The position numbers were made by a program, and so were the translations under genes. DNA of 64,000 nt from Paenibacillus montaniterrae. Its GTDB lineage: Bacteria > Bacillota > Bacilli > Paenibacillales > Paenibacillaceae. The notes beneath the pieces are model-generated. The model had not been told where the DNA came from, made no database searches, and was given only the letters and a program-made list of their open reading frames with translations. Of this stretch, positions 52,388 to 61,696 are shown piece by piece. The stretch spans positions 310,001-374,000 of the forward strand of contig NZ_BOSE01000004.1 in assembly GCF_018403185.1 (NCBI RefSeq). The letters run 5' to 3'. Numbering within the stretch: the stretch's first letter is position 1; each line of letters opens with the position of its first letter.

Positions 52388-52559
52388 AACCGTTCTTCCT
52401 TCCTACTTATGCCTATTCTATATTAATAGACGAATCTCACCCCACTTTCCTCTGCGCTTTTTAAAAAATATTTTTAGAAATTTTTATAGATTTATAAATC
52501 AAGCGAAAATTATGCTACAATATGATGCAGCAAACGGATACAGAAAGGAAGCTTTAGCT

Positions 52560-52868
52560 ATGGAAGTAGTCATCGGAATTACATCAGTGCTTATCTTTAT
52601 TAGCCTGCTGTTCTCGATATTTTACAGCGTGCGTTCGCGGCAAGCAAAGGATCCGGTTCGCAAGGGACTATTGGGCGGGAAGCTCAACGTCAGCATGGGC
52701 GCTATGCTGATCCTTATGTCGATCATCCAGCTTCTTTATTCGAATGAATCAACGCTGCGCATAGTGCTTGGCGCCGTGTTCCTGCTGCTCGGTCTGTTCA
52801 ACCTGTTCGCAGGCCTGCGTAACGTAAGCTACTATCGCAATAAGGAGCAGCATTCACAAGCGCCTTAA
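52560..52868 (+). CDS. ytpI: YtpI-like membrane protein
   Basis: This 102-residue membrane protein has three hydrophobic segments (GITSVLIFISLLFSIFYSV, SMGAMLILMSIIQLLY and IVLGAVFLLLGLFNLFAGL) and a charged tail. YtpI has no known function but is conserved in the ytoI-ytpI-ytrI neighbourhood. The ATG at 52560 has GAAAGGAAG upstream; the longer reading frame is not supported. Confidence 0.82.
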   Translation: MEVVIGITSVLIFISLLFSIFYSVRSRQAKDPVRKGLLGGKLNVSMGAMLILMSIIQLLYSNESTLRIVLGAVFLLLGLFNLFAGLRNVSYYRNKEQHSQAP

Positions 52869-52885
52869 GTGAGCAAACTTTGAGC

Positions 52886-54244
52886 TTAATAAGGATCAAT
52901 CATCTGGGCCGTCAAAATCGCTTTGGCGGCCAATGCTTTATTATCCATAATTGAAATTTCAATTTTGGTTACCATGCGGCTTATTTCGAGCGGCTTGGCA
53001 ACAATCGTGACATCACTTTCAATCGGGATCGGGTGCAGGAAATACGTGTTCACATTATCCAGCAAAAAATCCCGCTTGCATGTTTCTCTTATCATATTGC
53101 GCGCCGCCTGCGTCATAAGCGTGCTCAGCAGCCCTTCTGAGGCCATGCCAAGCGCGCCCGACATTTGCGGCGTAATTTTACCGCTGTATGCCATGCTCGC
53201 ATCCTCCTGGCCCAGCTCAGAATGCAAGACAAAGCCCGTCCATAGCAGCTCCTCAAATGTTTCCCCGCTTTCCGGCTGCTTGCCAGCAAAGCGCATCGCA
53301 TCCAGCACCTCTTGTCTCGTTACAACTGCAAGCAGCTTGCGGTGGCGATCGACAATCGGCAGCAAATCAATTCCTTCCAGCGCCATCGTATGCACGGCTG
53401 AGGTTACTGTTATATTCGGCGCGGCGGTAATCGGATGCTTGCTCATCACCTTGTCGACTCCGATATGATCATCTGCTCCAGCGGCGTCCTTCGCCGTCAT
53501 CATCCCGACTACTCTGCCGCGATCATCCAATACAGGAAAGCGGGCTGAGCCTGTTTCGCGGAACAGCGCATAATATTCCTCTACTGTTTGCCCGACATGC
53601 ATCACATCGGCAGGCTTCGTAAACGTGACAATATCCTCAAGCAAAATGATTTTTCGGCGAATAAGGCGGTCGTACATCGCGCGGTTAATCATTGATGCTA
53701 CTGTAAACGTATCATGACGAGTCGAAAGCACAGGCAGCTGCAATTCATTGGCCAGCCCAATGACCTCTGCATCCGGCTCAAAGCCTCCTGTCAGCAAAAT
53801 ACCTGCTCCTTGCTCCAATGCCTTGCGATGCACATTTTTGCGGTTCCCGACAATTAGCAGCGAGGACTCGCCGATATAGCGCAGCATCGCCTCTAGCTCC
53901 ATCGCACCGATTACAAATTTTTGCAGCGTTTTCTCAATGCCGGCAATTCCGCCATGCAATCTTCCGTCAACAATTTCGGCTACCTCGCGAAACGTTAGCT
54001 GGTCGATTGCCTCCCTCCGCTTGCGATCAATCCGTACCGTCCCTATTCTTTCCTTCGTTGAGACAAGCCCTGCCGCTTCAGCTTCCTTGAACGCCTTATA
54101 GGCCGTTCCTTCACTGACCTGCAGCTCCTTGGCTATCGCGCGGACCGATATGCGTGTACCGATCGGCAACTCTTGAATATAATTAACGATCATTTCATGC
54201 TTCGTTATCGTTTCTAGCGGAGAGCCCTGTTCGTGACGTTCCAT
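52886..54244 (-). CDS. ytoI: YtoI-like regulator: HTH, DRTGG, CBS pair and hotdog domain
   Basis: The predicted protein has 452 residues. The N-terminal GntR-like winged helix (residues 15-75, ISVRAIAKELQVSEGTAYKAF) is followed by a DRTGG domain (about 85-190). Two CBS motifs lie at about 195-320 (MHVGQTVEEYYALFRETGSARFPVLDDRGRVVG in parts), and the C-terminal thioesterase-like hotdog domain at about 335-450. CBS pairs sense adenine nucleotides such as AMP or c-di-AMP, so this may link transcription to energy state; that is inferred. The ATG at 54244 follows AAAGGGAG. It is the first in the conserved ytoI-ytpI-ytrI set. Confidence 0.9.
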   Translation of the reverse strand: MERHEQGSPLETITKHEMIVNYIQELPIGTRISVRAIAKELQVSEGTAYKAFKEAEAAGLVSTKERIGTVRIDRKRREAIDQLTFREVAEIVDGRLHGGIAGIEKTLQKFVIGAMELEAMLRYIGESSLLIVGNRKNVHRKALEQGAGILLTGGFEPDAEVIGLANELQLPVLSTRHDTFTVASMINRAMYDRLIRRKIILLEDIVTFTKPADVMHVGQTVEEYYALFRETGSARFPVLDDRGRVVGMMTAKDAAGADDHIGVDKVMSKHPITAAPNITVTSAVHTMALEGIDLLPIVDRHRKLLAVVTRQEVLDAMRFAGKQPESGETFEELLWTGFVLHSELGQEDASMAYSGKITPQMSGALGMASEGLLSTLMTQAARNMIRETCKRDFLLDNVNTYFLHPIPIESDVTIVAKPLEISRMVTKIEISIMDNKALAAKAILTAQMIDPY

Positions 54245-54331
54245 ATTTATCTCCCTTTCTGAAAGAACTAACACTATCCTTTTATTTTAAGCGATCTTGA
54301 ACAAAATCTACAGCGAAACGTACATGCCAAA

Positions 54332-54360
54332 AAACGCCTAAGTGATTCACTTAGGCGTTT
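54332..54360. terminator. Bidirectional terminator-like hairpin
   Basis: AAACGCCTAAGTG and CACTTAGGCGTTT form a perfect 13-base-pair stem with a 3-base loop. It lies between the - strand genes at 54400 and 54244. The run of A before and T after it allows either direction. Confidence 0.8.
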
Positions 54361-54399
54361 GGCTGCATATACCTAATATAACGGCTTCAACTTTGAGCC

Positions 54400-54702
54400 T
54401 TATGCAGATTCATTGACACGATCCTTTTTCCTTTTCGCTTCTGCCTTGCTACCGATAGAGGCCAGCCTGCGCTCGAAGCGCAGGGCGCGCTGACGCTTAA
54501 TCGCTAGCAAACGCTCACGTTTTTCCTCGCTCATTAAAATAATGTTGCCATTGGCAGCTATCGCAAGCGCGGCAAAACCGGTCCAGGCGATCCAGAAGGC
54601 ATTGGCAAGCGGCTCTGGAGAAGCACCAAGCTTTGGCAAGGCAAAAAAGAGCATTACCACTGCTAGTCCCAAATTAATAAACGGCAAAATTTTGCGCTTC
54701 AT
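54400..54702 (-). CDS. Small membrane protein with basic tail
   Basis: This 100-residue protein has two hydrophobic segments (INLGLAVVMLFFALPKLG and AFWIAWTGFAALAIAANGNIIL) and a strongly basic C-terminal tail from about residue 60 (KRERLLAIKRQRALRFERRLASI). The tail would sit in the cytoplasm and could bind nucleic acid or lipid head groups. It is divergent from the ATP-grasp cluster. I do not recognise a family. Confidence 0.7.
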   Translation of the reverse strand: MKRKILPFINLGLAVVMLFFALPKLGASPEPLANAFWIAWTGFAALAIAANGNIILMSEEKRERLLAIKRQRALRFERRLASIGSKAEAKRKKDRVNESA

Positions 54703-54785
54703 GTCTCATCCCTACTTTCGTACAAGTGTTCATCTCTCCCTATAGACTATGCTTTTGGACTGCTTGATATGTCTACGAGATGTTT

Positions 54786-54814
54786 CACCAACCGCGCGGC
54801 GTATACATATGATA
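54786..54814 (+). promoter_or_regulatory. Sigma-K-like promoter of the ATP-grasp cluster
   Basis: CACC (54786-54789) and CATATGATA (54806-54814) with a 16-base spacer match the late mother-cell sigma-K pattern (mACm, 16-17 bases, CATANNNTA). It lies 50 bases before the first gene. This suits a spore-coat role but is unverified. Confidence 0.5.
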
Positions 54815-54863
54815 CAGCATTCAAGGCTCTTGAACACGGAGCTAATCCGAAAGGAGCTCATGT

Positions 54864-56297
54864 ATGCTGAAATCCGAAAACATTGCGCCCATTCATGTCG
54901 TACAATCGCTTTCTCCTGACAGCATTATGTTGGGGGAAGAGCTGATGAAGAAGCAGGGTATCCCGAAAGCGCAGCATATCAGCCTTCAGTTTGGCATATA
55001 TAAGCAAACGGTTAAAGTGCTACCCAGTCTAAAAAAGCGTGGGCTTACCATGCACTCTCGTCTCGCCCAGCAGCTGGCCATCCCTTTGATCAAGGGTGAA
55101 TTAAAGCTTGCTCTGCATTATGACAGCGAGCAGGCTTTATTAAAGCTAGGTCCGCTGATGGCTGTTATGATCAACAAGGAAACGCCAGAGGACCCTGATC
55201 AGCCATTTGGTTCAATTAGCTCCTTCTGTACAGAATTGGCCGAGGCATGTGCGATGCATGGCGCATTCGTTTACTTCTTTACACCTGAGGCAATCGGTGC
55301 GCATGCCAGCTTAATATCCGGCTGGGTGCGTGATGGAGATTGGAGGAAGCTCATCCTTCCACTCCCTGAGGTCATCTACAATCGGCTGCCTTCAAGAAAA
55401 GCGGAAAATCAGGCTCATGTTCGAAAGCTTATTCGTGAAACCGCACGACTTCACAACATTTTTATTTTTAATGAACGTTTTTTAGACAAACATGAAGTGT
55501 TTGAAATATTATCAGGCAACAGTGCCATTTCCAGCTATTTGCCCCAGTCCCAGCTGTTGTCCAATTATGAGCAGCTGCAGCAAATGATCAGCCAGCATCC
55601 GGTTCTGTACCTGAAGCCTGTGCAAGGCAGCATGGGTCGCGGAATCTATCGTCTGACGACGCTGCCGGAAAACAGCTATGGACTTGAGCGAGCAAAATCG
55701 AACGTGCAGGGCGTCAGCAAGTTTTCCAGTCTAAAACGACTGTATAACGCCATTAAGCCCAGATTAGCAAAGCAAAAATATCAGCTGCAGCAAGGAATCT
55801 CTGTCATCCAGGTTGGTCGCAAGCCCGTTGATTTTCGTGCGCTCGTACAAAAAAACGGCCAAGGCGAATGGAGCATTACTTCCATTGTCGCGCGCACTGC
55901 GGGCGACGATCAATTTGTAGCCAATCTGGCCAGAGGCGGTACGATCGAGTCTGTGCTGGCTACTTTACCCAAGACGAATTTATTGCAGCACATCAGCTAC
56001 GAAAGCATATATGAGTCGCTGCGCACGACTGCACTGGAAATTGCTCTAGCAATCGATGAGCAGCTGGATGAGCATTTTGCCGAGCTGGGTGTGGATCTTG
56101 CTGTTGATATTCAAGGGAAAATTTGGTTGATTGAAGTGAATTCCAAGCCTTCAAAGGTAGATAAAACTACGCTATCGAGAAAAATACGGCCATCTGTACG
56201 TGTACTGCTTGCTTACACCAAGCATTTAACAGGCTTCCAGGAAGGGAGACGCTCCCATGGGCAATCTAAAGCTGGGCATCGTCGTCGCGAAAATTGA
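54864..56297 (+). CDS. YheC/YheD-family ATP-grasp protein, long type (1 of 5)
   Basis: The protein has 477 residues. An extra N-terminal domain (about residues 1-105) precedes the ATP-grasp domain, with PLPEVIYNRLPSRKAE near residue 170, the ATP-binding LYLKPVQGSMGRGIYRL near residue 250, VDFRALVQKNGQGEW, and the metal/phosphate-binding IWLIEVNSKPSKVD near residue 430. YheC/YheD proteins are spore-coat-associated in Bacillus; their ATP-grasp fold suggests ligase (peptide or amide bond) activity with unknown substrates. Its end overlaps the next gene by 41 bases. AAAGGAG precedes the ATG. Confidence 0.92.
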   Translation: MLKSENIAPIHVVQSLSPDSIMLGEELMKKQGIPKAQHISLQFGIYKQTVKVLPSLKKRGLTMHSRLAQQLAIPLIKGELKLALHYDSEQALLKLGPLMAVMINKETPEDPDQPFGSISSFCTELAEACAMHGAFVYFFTPEAIGAHASLISGWVRDGDWRKLILPLPEVIYNRLPSRKAENQAHVRKLIRETARLHNIFIFNERFLDKHEVFEILSGNSAISSYLPQSQLLSNYEQLQQMISQHPVLYLKPVQGSMGRGIYRLTTLPENSYGLERAKSNVQGVSKFSSLKRLYNAIKPRLAKQKYQLQQGISVIQVGRKPVDFRALVQKNGQGEWSITSIVARTAGDDQFVANLARGGTIESVLATLPKTNLLQHISYESIYESLRTTALEIALAIDEQLDEHFAELGVDLAVDIQGKIWLIEVNSKPSKVDKTTLSRKIRPSVRVLLAYTKHLTGFQEGRRSHGQSKAGHRRREN

Positions 56298-57387
56298 ATA
56301 TCAGCTGCAGGGCGATGATGTCAACATCATCTTGCCAGAGCCAATCTTCTGCAAGGAGTTGGCTGGTCTGGCGATTCAATACAACATCGACCTGTTTATA
56401 TTCTCGAGTGCAGAATGGACAGAACAGGGACTATACGGCTACCGTTTGCGGCAGGGCAAATGGCGGAAAGAACCCGTCCCGTTGCCAGATATCGTCTACG
56501 ATCGATGCTTCTTCACGAATCCAAGGCAGCGCCAGGCCTGTGAGGATATGCTGGCTGCCATCAAGCGTAAAAAGCATTTTCAAAGCTTTAACAGCAGCCT
56601 GCCCAGCAAGCTATATGTTTATGAAGCACTGCATGCTGTCGAAGAGCTGATACCCTTTTTGCCGCATACAGAACCGTTAAATACAGTAGCAACGATATCT
56701 CGCTGGCTGCAGCTGTATCCCGACGGCATTGTAATAAAGCCTGCCGCCGGCATGCATGGCAAAGGCGTCCTCCATGTTGCATACAATCACGCCCAGAATC
56801 AATACGAGATTAGAGGACGAAGCCTGCACAATGAAAGCTTTGAAGCTAGCTTTTTAAGCGAGCTTAATGCTTTGAAATGGCTCTATCGCTTTAAAAAAGA
56901 GCTGAATTATTTAATCCAGCCTTATTTGCAGCTTAGAACCGAGGACAATCGGCCATTCGACATTCGCGTACTGATGCAAAAGGATGGCAGCGGGCAATGG
57001 CAGCTGACAGGAAGCATGGCAAGAGTTGGCCAGCCAAATGGATTAACCTCCAACATCCATGGTGGCGGTACTGCATGCGACCCGCTTCAGCTATTAACCC
57101 CAAAAATGGGCAGCTATAAAGCAGAACGTTTGCTGCAAAACATCCATATGATAAGTGGGCAAACTGTTGCGGAGATTGAAGGACATTTTGGACGCTTTGG
57201 CGAGCTGGCGCTTGATTTTGGCGTAACATCCAAAGGCAGCATCTGGCTGCTGGAATGCAACAGCAAGCCTGGACGACAGGTGTTCACCAATCTCGCTGCA
57301 AACCTTCCGACTCTAGCACATGAACGCCCATTGCAATATGCGCAATATTTGCAGCAGCGTCTAAATACGAAGCAAAAAGTAATATAG
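56257..57387 (+). CDS. YheC/YheD-family ATP-grasp protein, short type (2 of 5)
   Basis: The protein has 376 residues and lacks the N-terminal extra domain. The conserved stretch is VPLPDIVYDRCFFTNPRQRQ near residue 75, so Asp-Arg-Cys replaces the Asn-Arg-Leu-Pro of copies 1, 3 and 4. Then come IVIKPAAGMHGKGVLHV near residue 160, FDIRVLMQKDGSGQW, and IWLLECNSKPGRQVF near residue 330. Together with copy 5 it forms a distinct subgroup. The GGGAG site and ATG lie inside the end of copy 1, so the two are translationally coupled. Confidence 0.92.
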   Translation: MGNLKLGIVVAKIEYQLQGDDVNIILPEPIFCKELAGLAIQYNIDLFIFSSAEWTEQGLYGYRLRQGKWRKEPVPLPDIVYDRCFFTNPRQRQACEDMLAAIKRKKHFQSFNSSLPSKLYVYEALHAVEELIPFLPHTEPLNTVATISRWLQLYPDGIVIKPAAGMHGKGVLHVAYNHAQNQYEIRGRSLHNESFEASFLSELNALKWLYRFKKELNYLIQPYLQLRTEDNRPFDIRVLMQKDGSGQWQLTGSMARVGQPNGLTSNIHGGGTACDPLQLLTPKMGSYKAERLLQNIHMISGQTVAEIEGHFGRFGELALDFGVTSKGSIWLLECNSKPGRQVFTNLAANLPTLAHERPLQYAQYLQQRLNTKQKVI

Positions 57388-57400
57388 AACTACAGTAATC

Positions 57401-57428
57401 GAGCGAACTGAATCATTCAGCTTCGCTC
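57401..57428 (+). other. Hairpin inside the ATP-grasp operon
   Basis: GAGCGAA and TTCGCTC enclose a second pairing (CTGAAT with ATTCAG), in the 64-base interval between genes 2 and 3. There is no U-tract, so it may tune expression rather than terminate. Confidence 0.5.
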
Positions 57429-57451
57429 CCAAATTATCAGGAGGTACATCG

Positions 57452-58828
57452 ATGAGTCTTATAACATGTAACATCCACTTCTCGCAGCAGCCAGACCAGG
57501 TTGTTTATGCTTCCAGACAACTCATCCAAGAGCTTAAGCTTAATACCGCCAAATCACTAAATATACGTCTCGGGCATGAACAAATAAAAGCGTTGCTAAA
57601 ACCTTTAAAGCGGCAGGGCAAGCATCTCTATTTATCAACAGGCATTAGAAAAAATATAAAGGTGCCATCAAGCGGCGTCATTCATCTGCTTCATCATGGC
57701 GGCAATGACATTCAACTGGGACCGCTTATTGGCGTGCTTACAGACAGCTACAGCGCTGGTGAAGCCTCCCCCTTCAGCTCCCGCTCATCCATCGTAAAAC
57801 AAGTGATTAAAGCCGGACACAACAAAGCGTACACGTTCGGCTTTACGCCAAATGATATCGATTGGCATAACAAAACGATTAATGGTTATTTTCTAAATGC
57901 GCATGGCGGATGGTACCGCCGCATTATCAACTTCCCTGATGTGATCTATAATCGTCTGCCCAACCGCCGTGCAGAAATTGGCGAAGAAATGACGAGGCTG
58001 AGGGAACGGCTGCTTAAGGAAGGCATTCCGATTTTCAACTGGAGCTTTCTTAACAAGGCGGATGTATACGAGCTGCTCGGCAATGATCTTGAAGCGCTTG
58101 CGCATTTGCCTGAATCCGTAACGAATCCAAGCCCCGAAAAGATGAAAGAGCTGCTCCACAAGTACTCGTTCATCTACTTTAAACCAGGGACGGGCAGCCT
58201 AGGCCATGGCATATACCGCATCACCTACCGAACCGGCAAAGGCTACTTTGTTCGCTATCGCAGCAACGGAAGCAATACGCTGCTCAGATTTCCAAGCTTT
58301 GAAAAGCTGTACCGCACCTTATCGCTCAAGCACGGCGCTGGACTTAAAAACTATGTGGCGCAGCAAGGGATACGATTGATCGAAATTGATAAATGCCCCG
58401 TCGATTTCCGCTTTCATATGCATAAGGACGGCAATAACAGGTGGCAGCCTGTCGGCATTGGCGCCAAAAAGGCAGGACGAGGCAGCGTAACGACGCATAT
58501 GAAAAACGGTGGAACATTGCTAACGCCAGAGCAAGCGCTGCAGCTTACTTTCGGTCATCGAACTGAAGCGATTCTTGAGCAGGCCAAGGCGATCTCAATT
58601 AAGCTGTCCGAAGCGATTGAGCGCAATTATTCGCATCGTCTCGGCGAGCTTGGTTTGGACATTGGCATCGACCAAAGCGGCAAAGTATGGATGTTTGAGG
58701 CAAATGCAAAACCAGGACGCTCTATTTTCAAGCATCCTGCTCTTAAAACCGAAGGAAAGAAATCTTTAAATTACTTGCTCGACCATTGTCTATATCTTAG
58801 TCGCTTTCAAGGAGGTGGCGCATCATGA
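57452..58828 (+). CDS. YheC/YheD-family ATP-grasp protein, long type (3 of 5)
   Basis: The protein has 458 residues. Like copy 1 it has an extra N-terminal domain (about 1-100, with KSLNIRLGHEQIKALL). The ATP-grasp part shows INFPDVIYNRLPNRRAE near residue 165, IYFKPGTGSLGHGIYRI near residue 240, FRFHMHKDGNNRW and VWMFEANAKPGRSIF near residue 415. AGGAGG precedes the ATG at 57452. Its last bases overlap copy 4 at ATGA, so these two are coupled like copies 1 and 2. Confidence 0.92.
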   Translation: MSLITCNIHFSQQPDQVVYASRQLIQELKLNTAKSLNIRLGHEQIKALLKPLKRQGKHLYLSTGIRKNIKVPSSGVIHLLHHGGNDIQLGPLIGVLTDSYSAGEASPFSSRSSIVKQVIKAGHNKAYTFGFTPNDIDWHNKTINGYFLNAHGGWYRRIINFPDVIYNRLPNRRAEIGEEMTRLRERLLKEGIPIFNWSFLNKADVYELLGNDLEALAHLPESVTNPSPEKMKELLHKYSFIYFKPGTGSLGHGIYRITYRTGKGYFVRYRSNGSNTLLRFPSFEKLYRTLSLKHGAGLKNYVAQQGIRLIEIDKCPVDFRFHMHKDGNNRWQPVGIGAKKAGRGSVTTHMKNGGTLLTPEQALQLTFGHRTEAILEQAKAISIKLSEAIERNYSHRLGELGLDIGIDQSGKVWMFEANAKPGRSIFKHPALKTEGKKSLNYLLDHCLYLSRFQGGGAS

Positions 58829-59946
58829 CGGATACAGCGCTAGAGCTGCACCAGCTATCGAGTGGGCCTAAAGTATTTGCTATTTTGACTTCTTCCGATG
58901 AGGCCGGGCATATACGAGGCAATCGGCAAAACTTTATCGATCTCATTAAAGTCGGCACGCAAATGGGCTTTATCGTATATGTATTGCCAGTAGAAAAGCT
59001 TTCGCTCAGGCATTCTCAGCAGCAAGGCTATGTCTACAATCGCTCGAGCAAAAGCTGGCAGCGCCGTTTGATGCCATTTCCTGACGTAATTTACAATCGA
59101 ATACCGAACCGAGAAATCGAGCGTACTGAAAAGGTACGCAAAAAACTGAAGGCTTGTCAAAGAGATTCGCGAATTACGATTTTCAACCCATACTTTTTCA
59201 ATAAATGGGAGCTGTTCAAATGGCTGAAGGCCTCCCCTTTAGCTAAAGCATACTTGCCCAGCACGCGTCGCTTAACGAGCCCAATCATTTTAGAAAGAAT
59301 GCTGGAACGCTACCCCTTCTTATATTTAAAGCCTGAAAGCGGGAAGGCTGGCAAAGGGATTATGACGATTTCCTACAAGCCGGACAGCAGCCTCCCATAT
59401 CGTCTGAACATTCAAGAGAGAATGACTTCCACCACGTATAATTGCGTCACTTTTAAAAAGCTTTGGTCAAGAATTTCGGAAGAGATGGATCAAACACCTT
59501 ATATTGTTCAGCAAGGCATTCGCTTGGCTACTTATCGCAACCACAAATTCGACCTTCGTGCACTGATTCAGAAAAACATTAGCGGACAATGGGAAATTAC
59601 CGGACTCGGGGCCCGTGTTGCCGGCAGCACCAGCATTACAACACATGTGCCGCGCGGCGGAAGAATCGATGACCCCGTAAAATTGCTCTCTTACGCATTC
59701 AGTGCCAAGGATTCTCATATTATAGTAGAAAAAGCTTCCAAGGCCGCAGTCATCATCGCATCGCAAATTGAAAAACAGTCGAAATATCGTCTTGGAGAAA
59801 TGTCAATGGATATTGGAGTCGATACGAACGGCAATGTATGGTTTTTTGAAGCCAACTCCAAGCCAATGAAATTCGATGAGCCGCATATTCGTCAAAAATC
59901 ATTGCAGCGCATTTTTCAGTACGGCCATTATTTAGTCGGAAGCTAA
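58825..59946 (+). CDS. YheC/YheD-family ATP-grasp protein, short type (4 of 5)
   Basis: The protein has 373 residues. The conserved MPFPDVIYNRIPNREIERT (near residue 80), LYLKPESGKAGKGIMTI (near 165), FDLRALIQKNISGQW and VWFFEANSKPMKFDE (near 345) resemble copies 1 and 3 in the Asn-Arg-X-Pro motif although it lacks their extra N-terminal domain. GGAGGTGG lies just upstream, and the start overlaps copy 3 at ATGA. Confidence 0.92.
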   Translation: MTDTALELHQLSSGPKVFAILTSSDEAGHIRGNRQNFIDLIKVGTQMGFIVYVLPVEKLSLRHSQQQGYVYNRSSKSWQRRLMPFPDVIYNRIPNREIERTEKVRKKLKACQRDSRITIFNPYFFNKWELFKWLKASPLAKAYLPSTRRLTSPIILERMLERYPFLYLKPESGKAGKGIMTISYKPDSSLPYRLNIQERMTSTTYNCVTFKKLWSRISEEMDQTPYIVQQGIRLATYRNHKFDLRALIQKNISGQWEITGLGARVAGSTSITTHVPRGGRIDDPVKLLSYAFSAKDSHIIVEKASKAAVIIASQIEKQSKYRLGEMSMDIGVDTNGNVWFFEANSKPMKFDEPHIRQKSLQRIFQYGHYLVGS

Positions 59947-59975
59947 TACGAACTACAGCGGGGAGGTAGACGGAA

Positions 59976-60467
59976 ATGCTTCGTCAGCTCACTTCTCAGT
60001 CCTGGAACAAGAATAGAGCTCGAATACTCAATTTTATTACCCGATACGGAGAGAAGCGCATTACGTTGGCAGCACTTCACAGCCTGCGGGCAATATCCAA
60101 TGAACAATTGAACGCGCAGGTGGAGAAGCTTCCACCTGCTTCTATTGTTACCTATACGGAGCAGGGAGCCCTGCTGGGAGTAGGCTACGCCATTGCAGAC
60201 GGCAGCGGACATTGCATCGTTGTCGTTCATCCAGATGCACGAAGGCGTGGAATTGGCAGCAAGCTTATGGAAGCTTTAATCCATTCACTCCCTTCCTTTT
60301 CTTGCCAGGTAGCAGTCGACAACGTTGCCAGTCTCGCGCTCTGTTTTAAAAATGAGCTGCATGCCGTTGCAATGTTTAAGGGGCCAACTGGAAAATCAAC
60401 CCTTCGTTTTGAAAGGAGATCCATAAATGCCTCGAATACCATTAGGAATTCTAACCCTATATCTTAA
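59976..60467 (+). CDS. GNAT-family N-acetyltransferase
   Basis: This 163-residue protein has the acetyl-CoA-binding motif VVVHPDARRRGIGSKLMEALI near residue 90 and a preceding strand GVGYAIADGSGHCIVV. It belongs to the Gcn5-related acetyltransferases, which acetylate amino groups. It starts 30 bases after copy 4 and overlaps copy 5 by 41 bases, so it is embedded in the ATP-grasp cluster and may modify the product or an intermediate. GGGGAGG precedes the ATG. Confidence 0.88.
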   Translation: MLRQLTSQSWNKNRARILNFITRYGEKRITLAALHSLRAISNEQLNAQVEKLPPASIVTYTEQGALLGVGYAIADGSGHCIVVVHPDARRRGIGSKLMEALIHSLPSFSCQVAVDNVASLALCFKNELHAVAMFKGPTGKSTLRFERRSINASNTIRNSNPIS

Positions 60468-61530
60468 TGATGCCGGTTTACTCGAGGAACGCAACATTTA
60501 TGAGCATATGACCATCGAAGGAGATAAGCTCGATCTTGATGTAATCGTATTTACACCATCTCCTGGTGATGTCAGCGAACACGGTAAACAGGTGAAGGCT
60601 CATTTGTACGATCCGAAAAGGAAAAGATGGCACCGCAAATGGATGCCGATGCCGAGGCTCGTATTTGATCGATGCCGCATCCAAAAATCACATCGCATGA
60701 AGGAGCTGCGGGAATTCAAGCAAAAATTTCCCGACATTCAGTTTTTGAACCGTCCTTTAGGCAACAAATGGACGATGCATCAAAAGCTGCTCGACTCCCC
60801 TTACATTCGAAGCTACCTGCCGCATACGATTAAATATTTTCAGAGTCAGGATGTAATTCAAATGCTCAAGCAGTATCACGTCGTTTATGTCAAGCCCGTC
60901 AATGGCACTGGCGGACGCGGCATCCTGCGAATTGAACGGCAATCCTCAACAAGCGTCAAAATAGAAGGTCGCGATCTCGAACGACGCATCATTACACCTC
61001 GCACGCTGTCCGTTTCCGGGCTGCGCGCTTTTATAGCGAAATGGAGCGATCAGACAGCATCGTATTTAGTGCAGCAGGGCATCCCGTTAACGCTTGATAA
61101 TGGGCGGGTCCATGATTATCGCATTCTGGTGCAGAAGGATGGATCGGGGCAATGGCGCGTAACCGGCGGCGCCGGACGAGTCGGAGCTGAGCGAAGCATA
61201 ACAGCTAATCTGCACGGCGGCGGCTCCGCGGTTGCTATGACCCAGCTCATCCAAAGCTTTGTTGCACCAACTGTTAATCTGGCCCAAATACAGGATGAGG
61301 TTAATGCGCTGTCGATTAGAGTGGCTTCATTCCTGGAGGATAGCGGATATGTGCTGTGTGAAATCGCGATCGACATCGCAATTGATCGTAACGGAAAAAT
61401 TTGGATTATTGAATTGAATCCTAAGCCTGCACGAGAAGTATTTAAAGAAATTGGCGAGCCTGAGCGGTATATGGAAGCGATTCGCCGCCCACTGGAATAC
61501 GCCAAATATATGTATTTATACAAAACATGA
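60427..61530 (+). CDS. YheC/YheD-family ATP-grasp protein, short type (5 of 5)
   Basis: The protein has 367 residues. It shares the Asp-Arg-Cys form with copy 2 (MPMPRLVFDRCRIQKSHRM near residue 75), then VYVKPVNGTGGRGILRI near residue 155, HDYRILVQKDGSGQW and IWIIELNPKPAREVF near residue 330. AAAGGAGAT precedes the ATG, which lies inside the end of the GNAT gene. The gene ends the cluster. Confidence 0.92.
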   Translation: MPRIPLGILTLYLNDAGLLEERNIYEHMTIEGDKLDLDVIVFTPSPGDVSEHGKQVKAHLYDPKRKRWHRKWMPMPRLVFDRCRIQKSHRMKELREFKQKFPDIQFLNRPLGNKWTMHQKLLDSPYIRSYLPHTIKYFQSQDVIQMLKQYHVVYVKPVNGTGGRGILRIERQSSTSVKIEGRDLERRIITPRTLSVSGLRAFIAKWSDQTASYLVQQGIPLTLDNGRVHDYRILVQKDGSGQWRVTGGAGRVGAERSITANLHGGGSAVAMTQLIQSFVAPTVNLAQIQDEVNALSIRVASFLEDSGYVLCEIAIDIAIDRNGKIWIIELNPKPAREVFKEIGEPERYMEAIRRPLEYAKYMYLYKT

Positions 61531-61696
61531 ATGTGAAGCTTGTAAAAGTCAGTAAAGCGGGAAATTAGAGAAATGGCAAGCAAGCGTACTGCCCTCTTCT
61601 TTTCCTTGTCTGAACTGGCTTTTTCCATTGAAAACTTGGATTAAATATGGCAGACTTATGCATATGTCTAATCGTGAGAAGGGATGAGCCTAGCAG

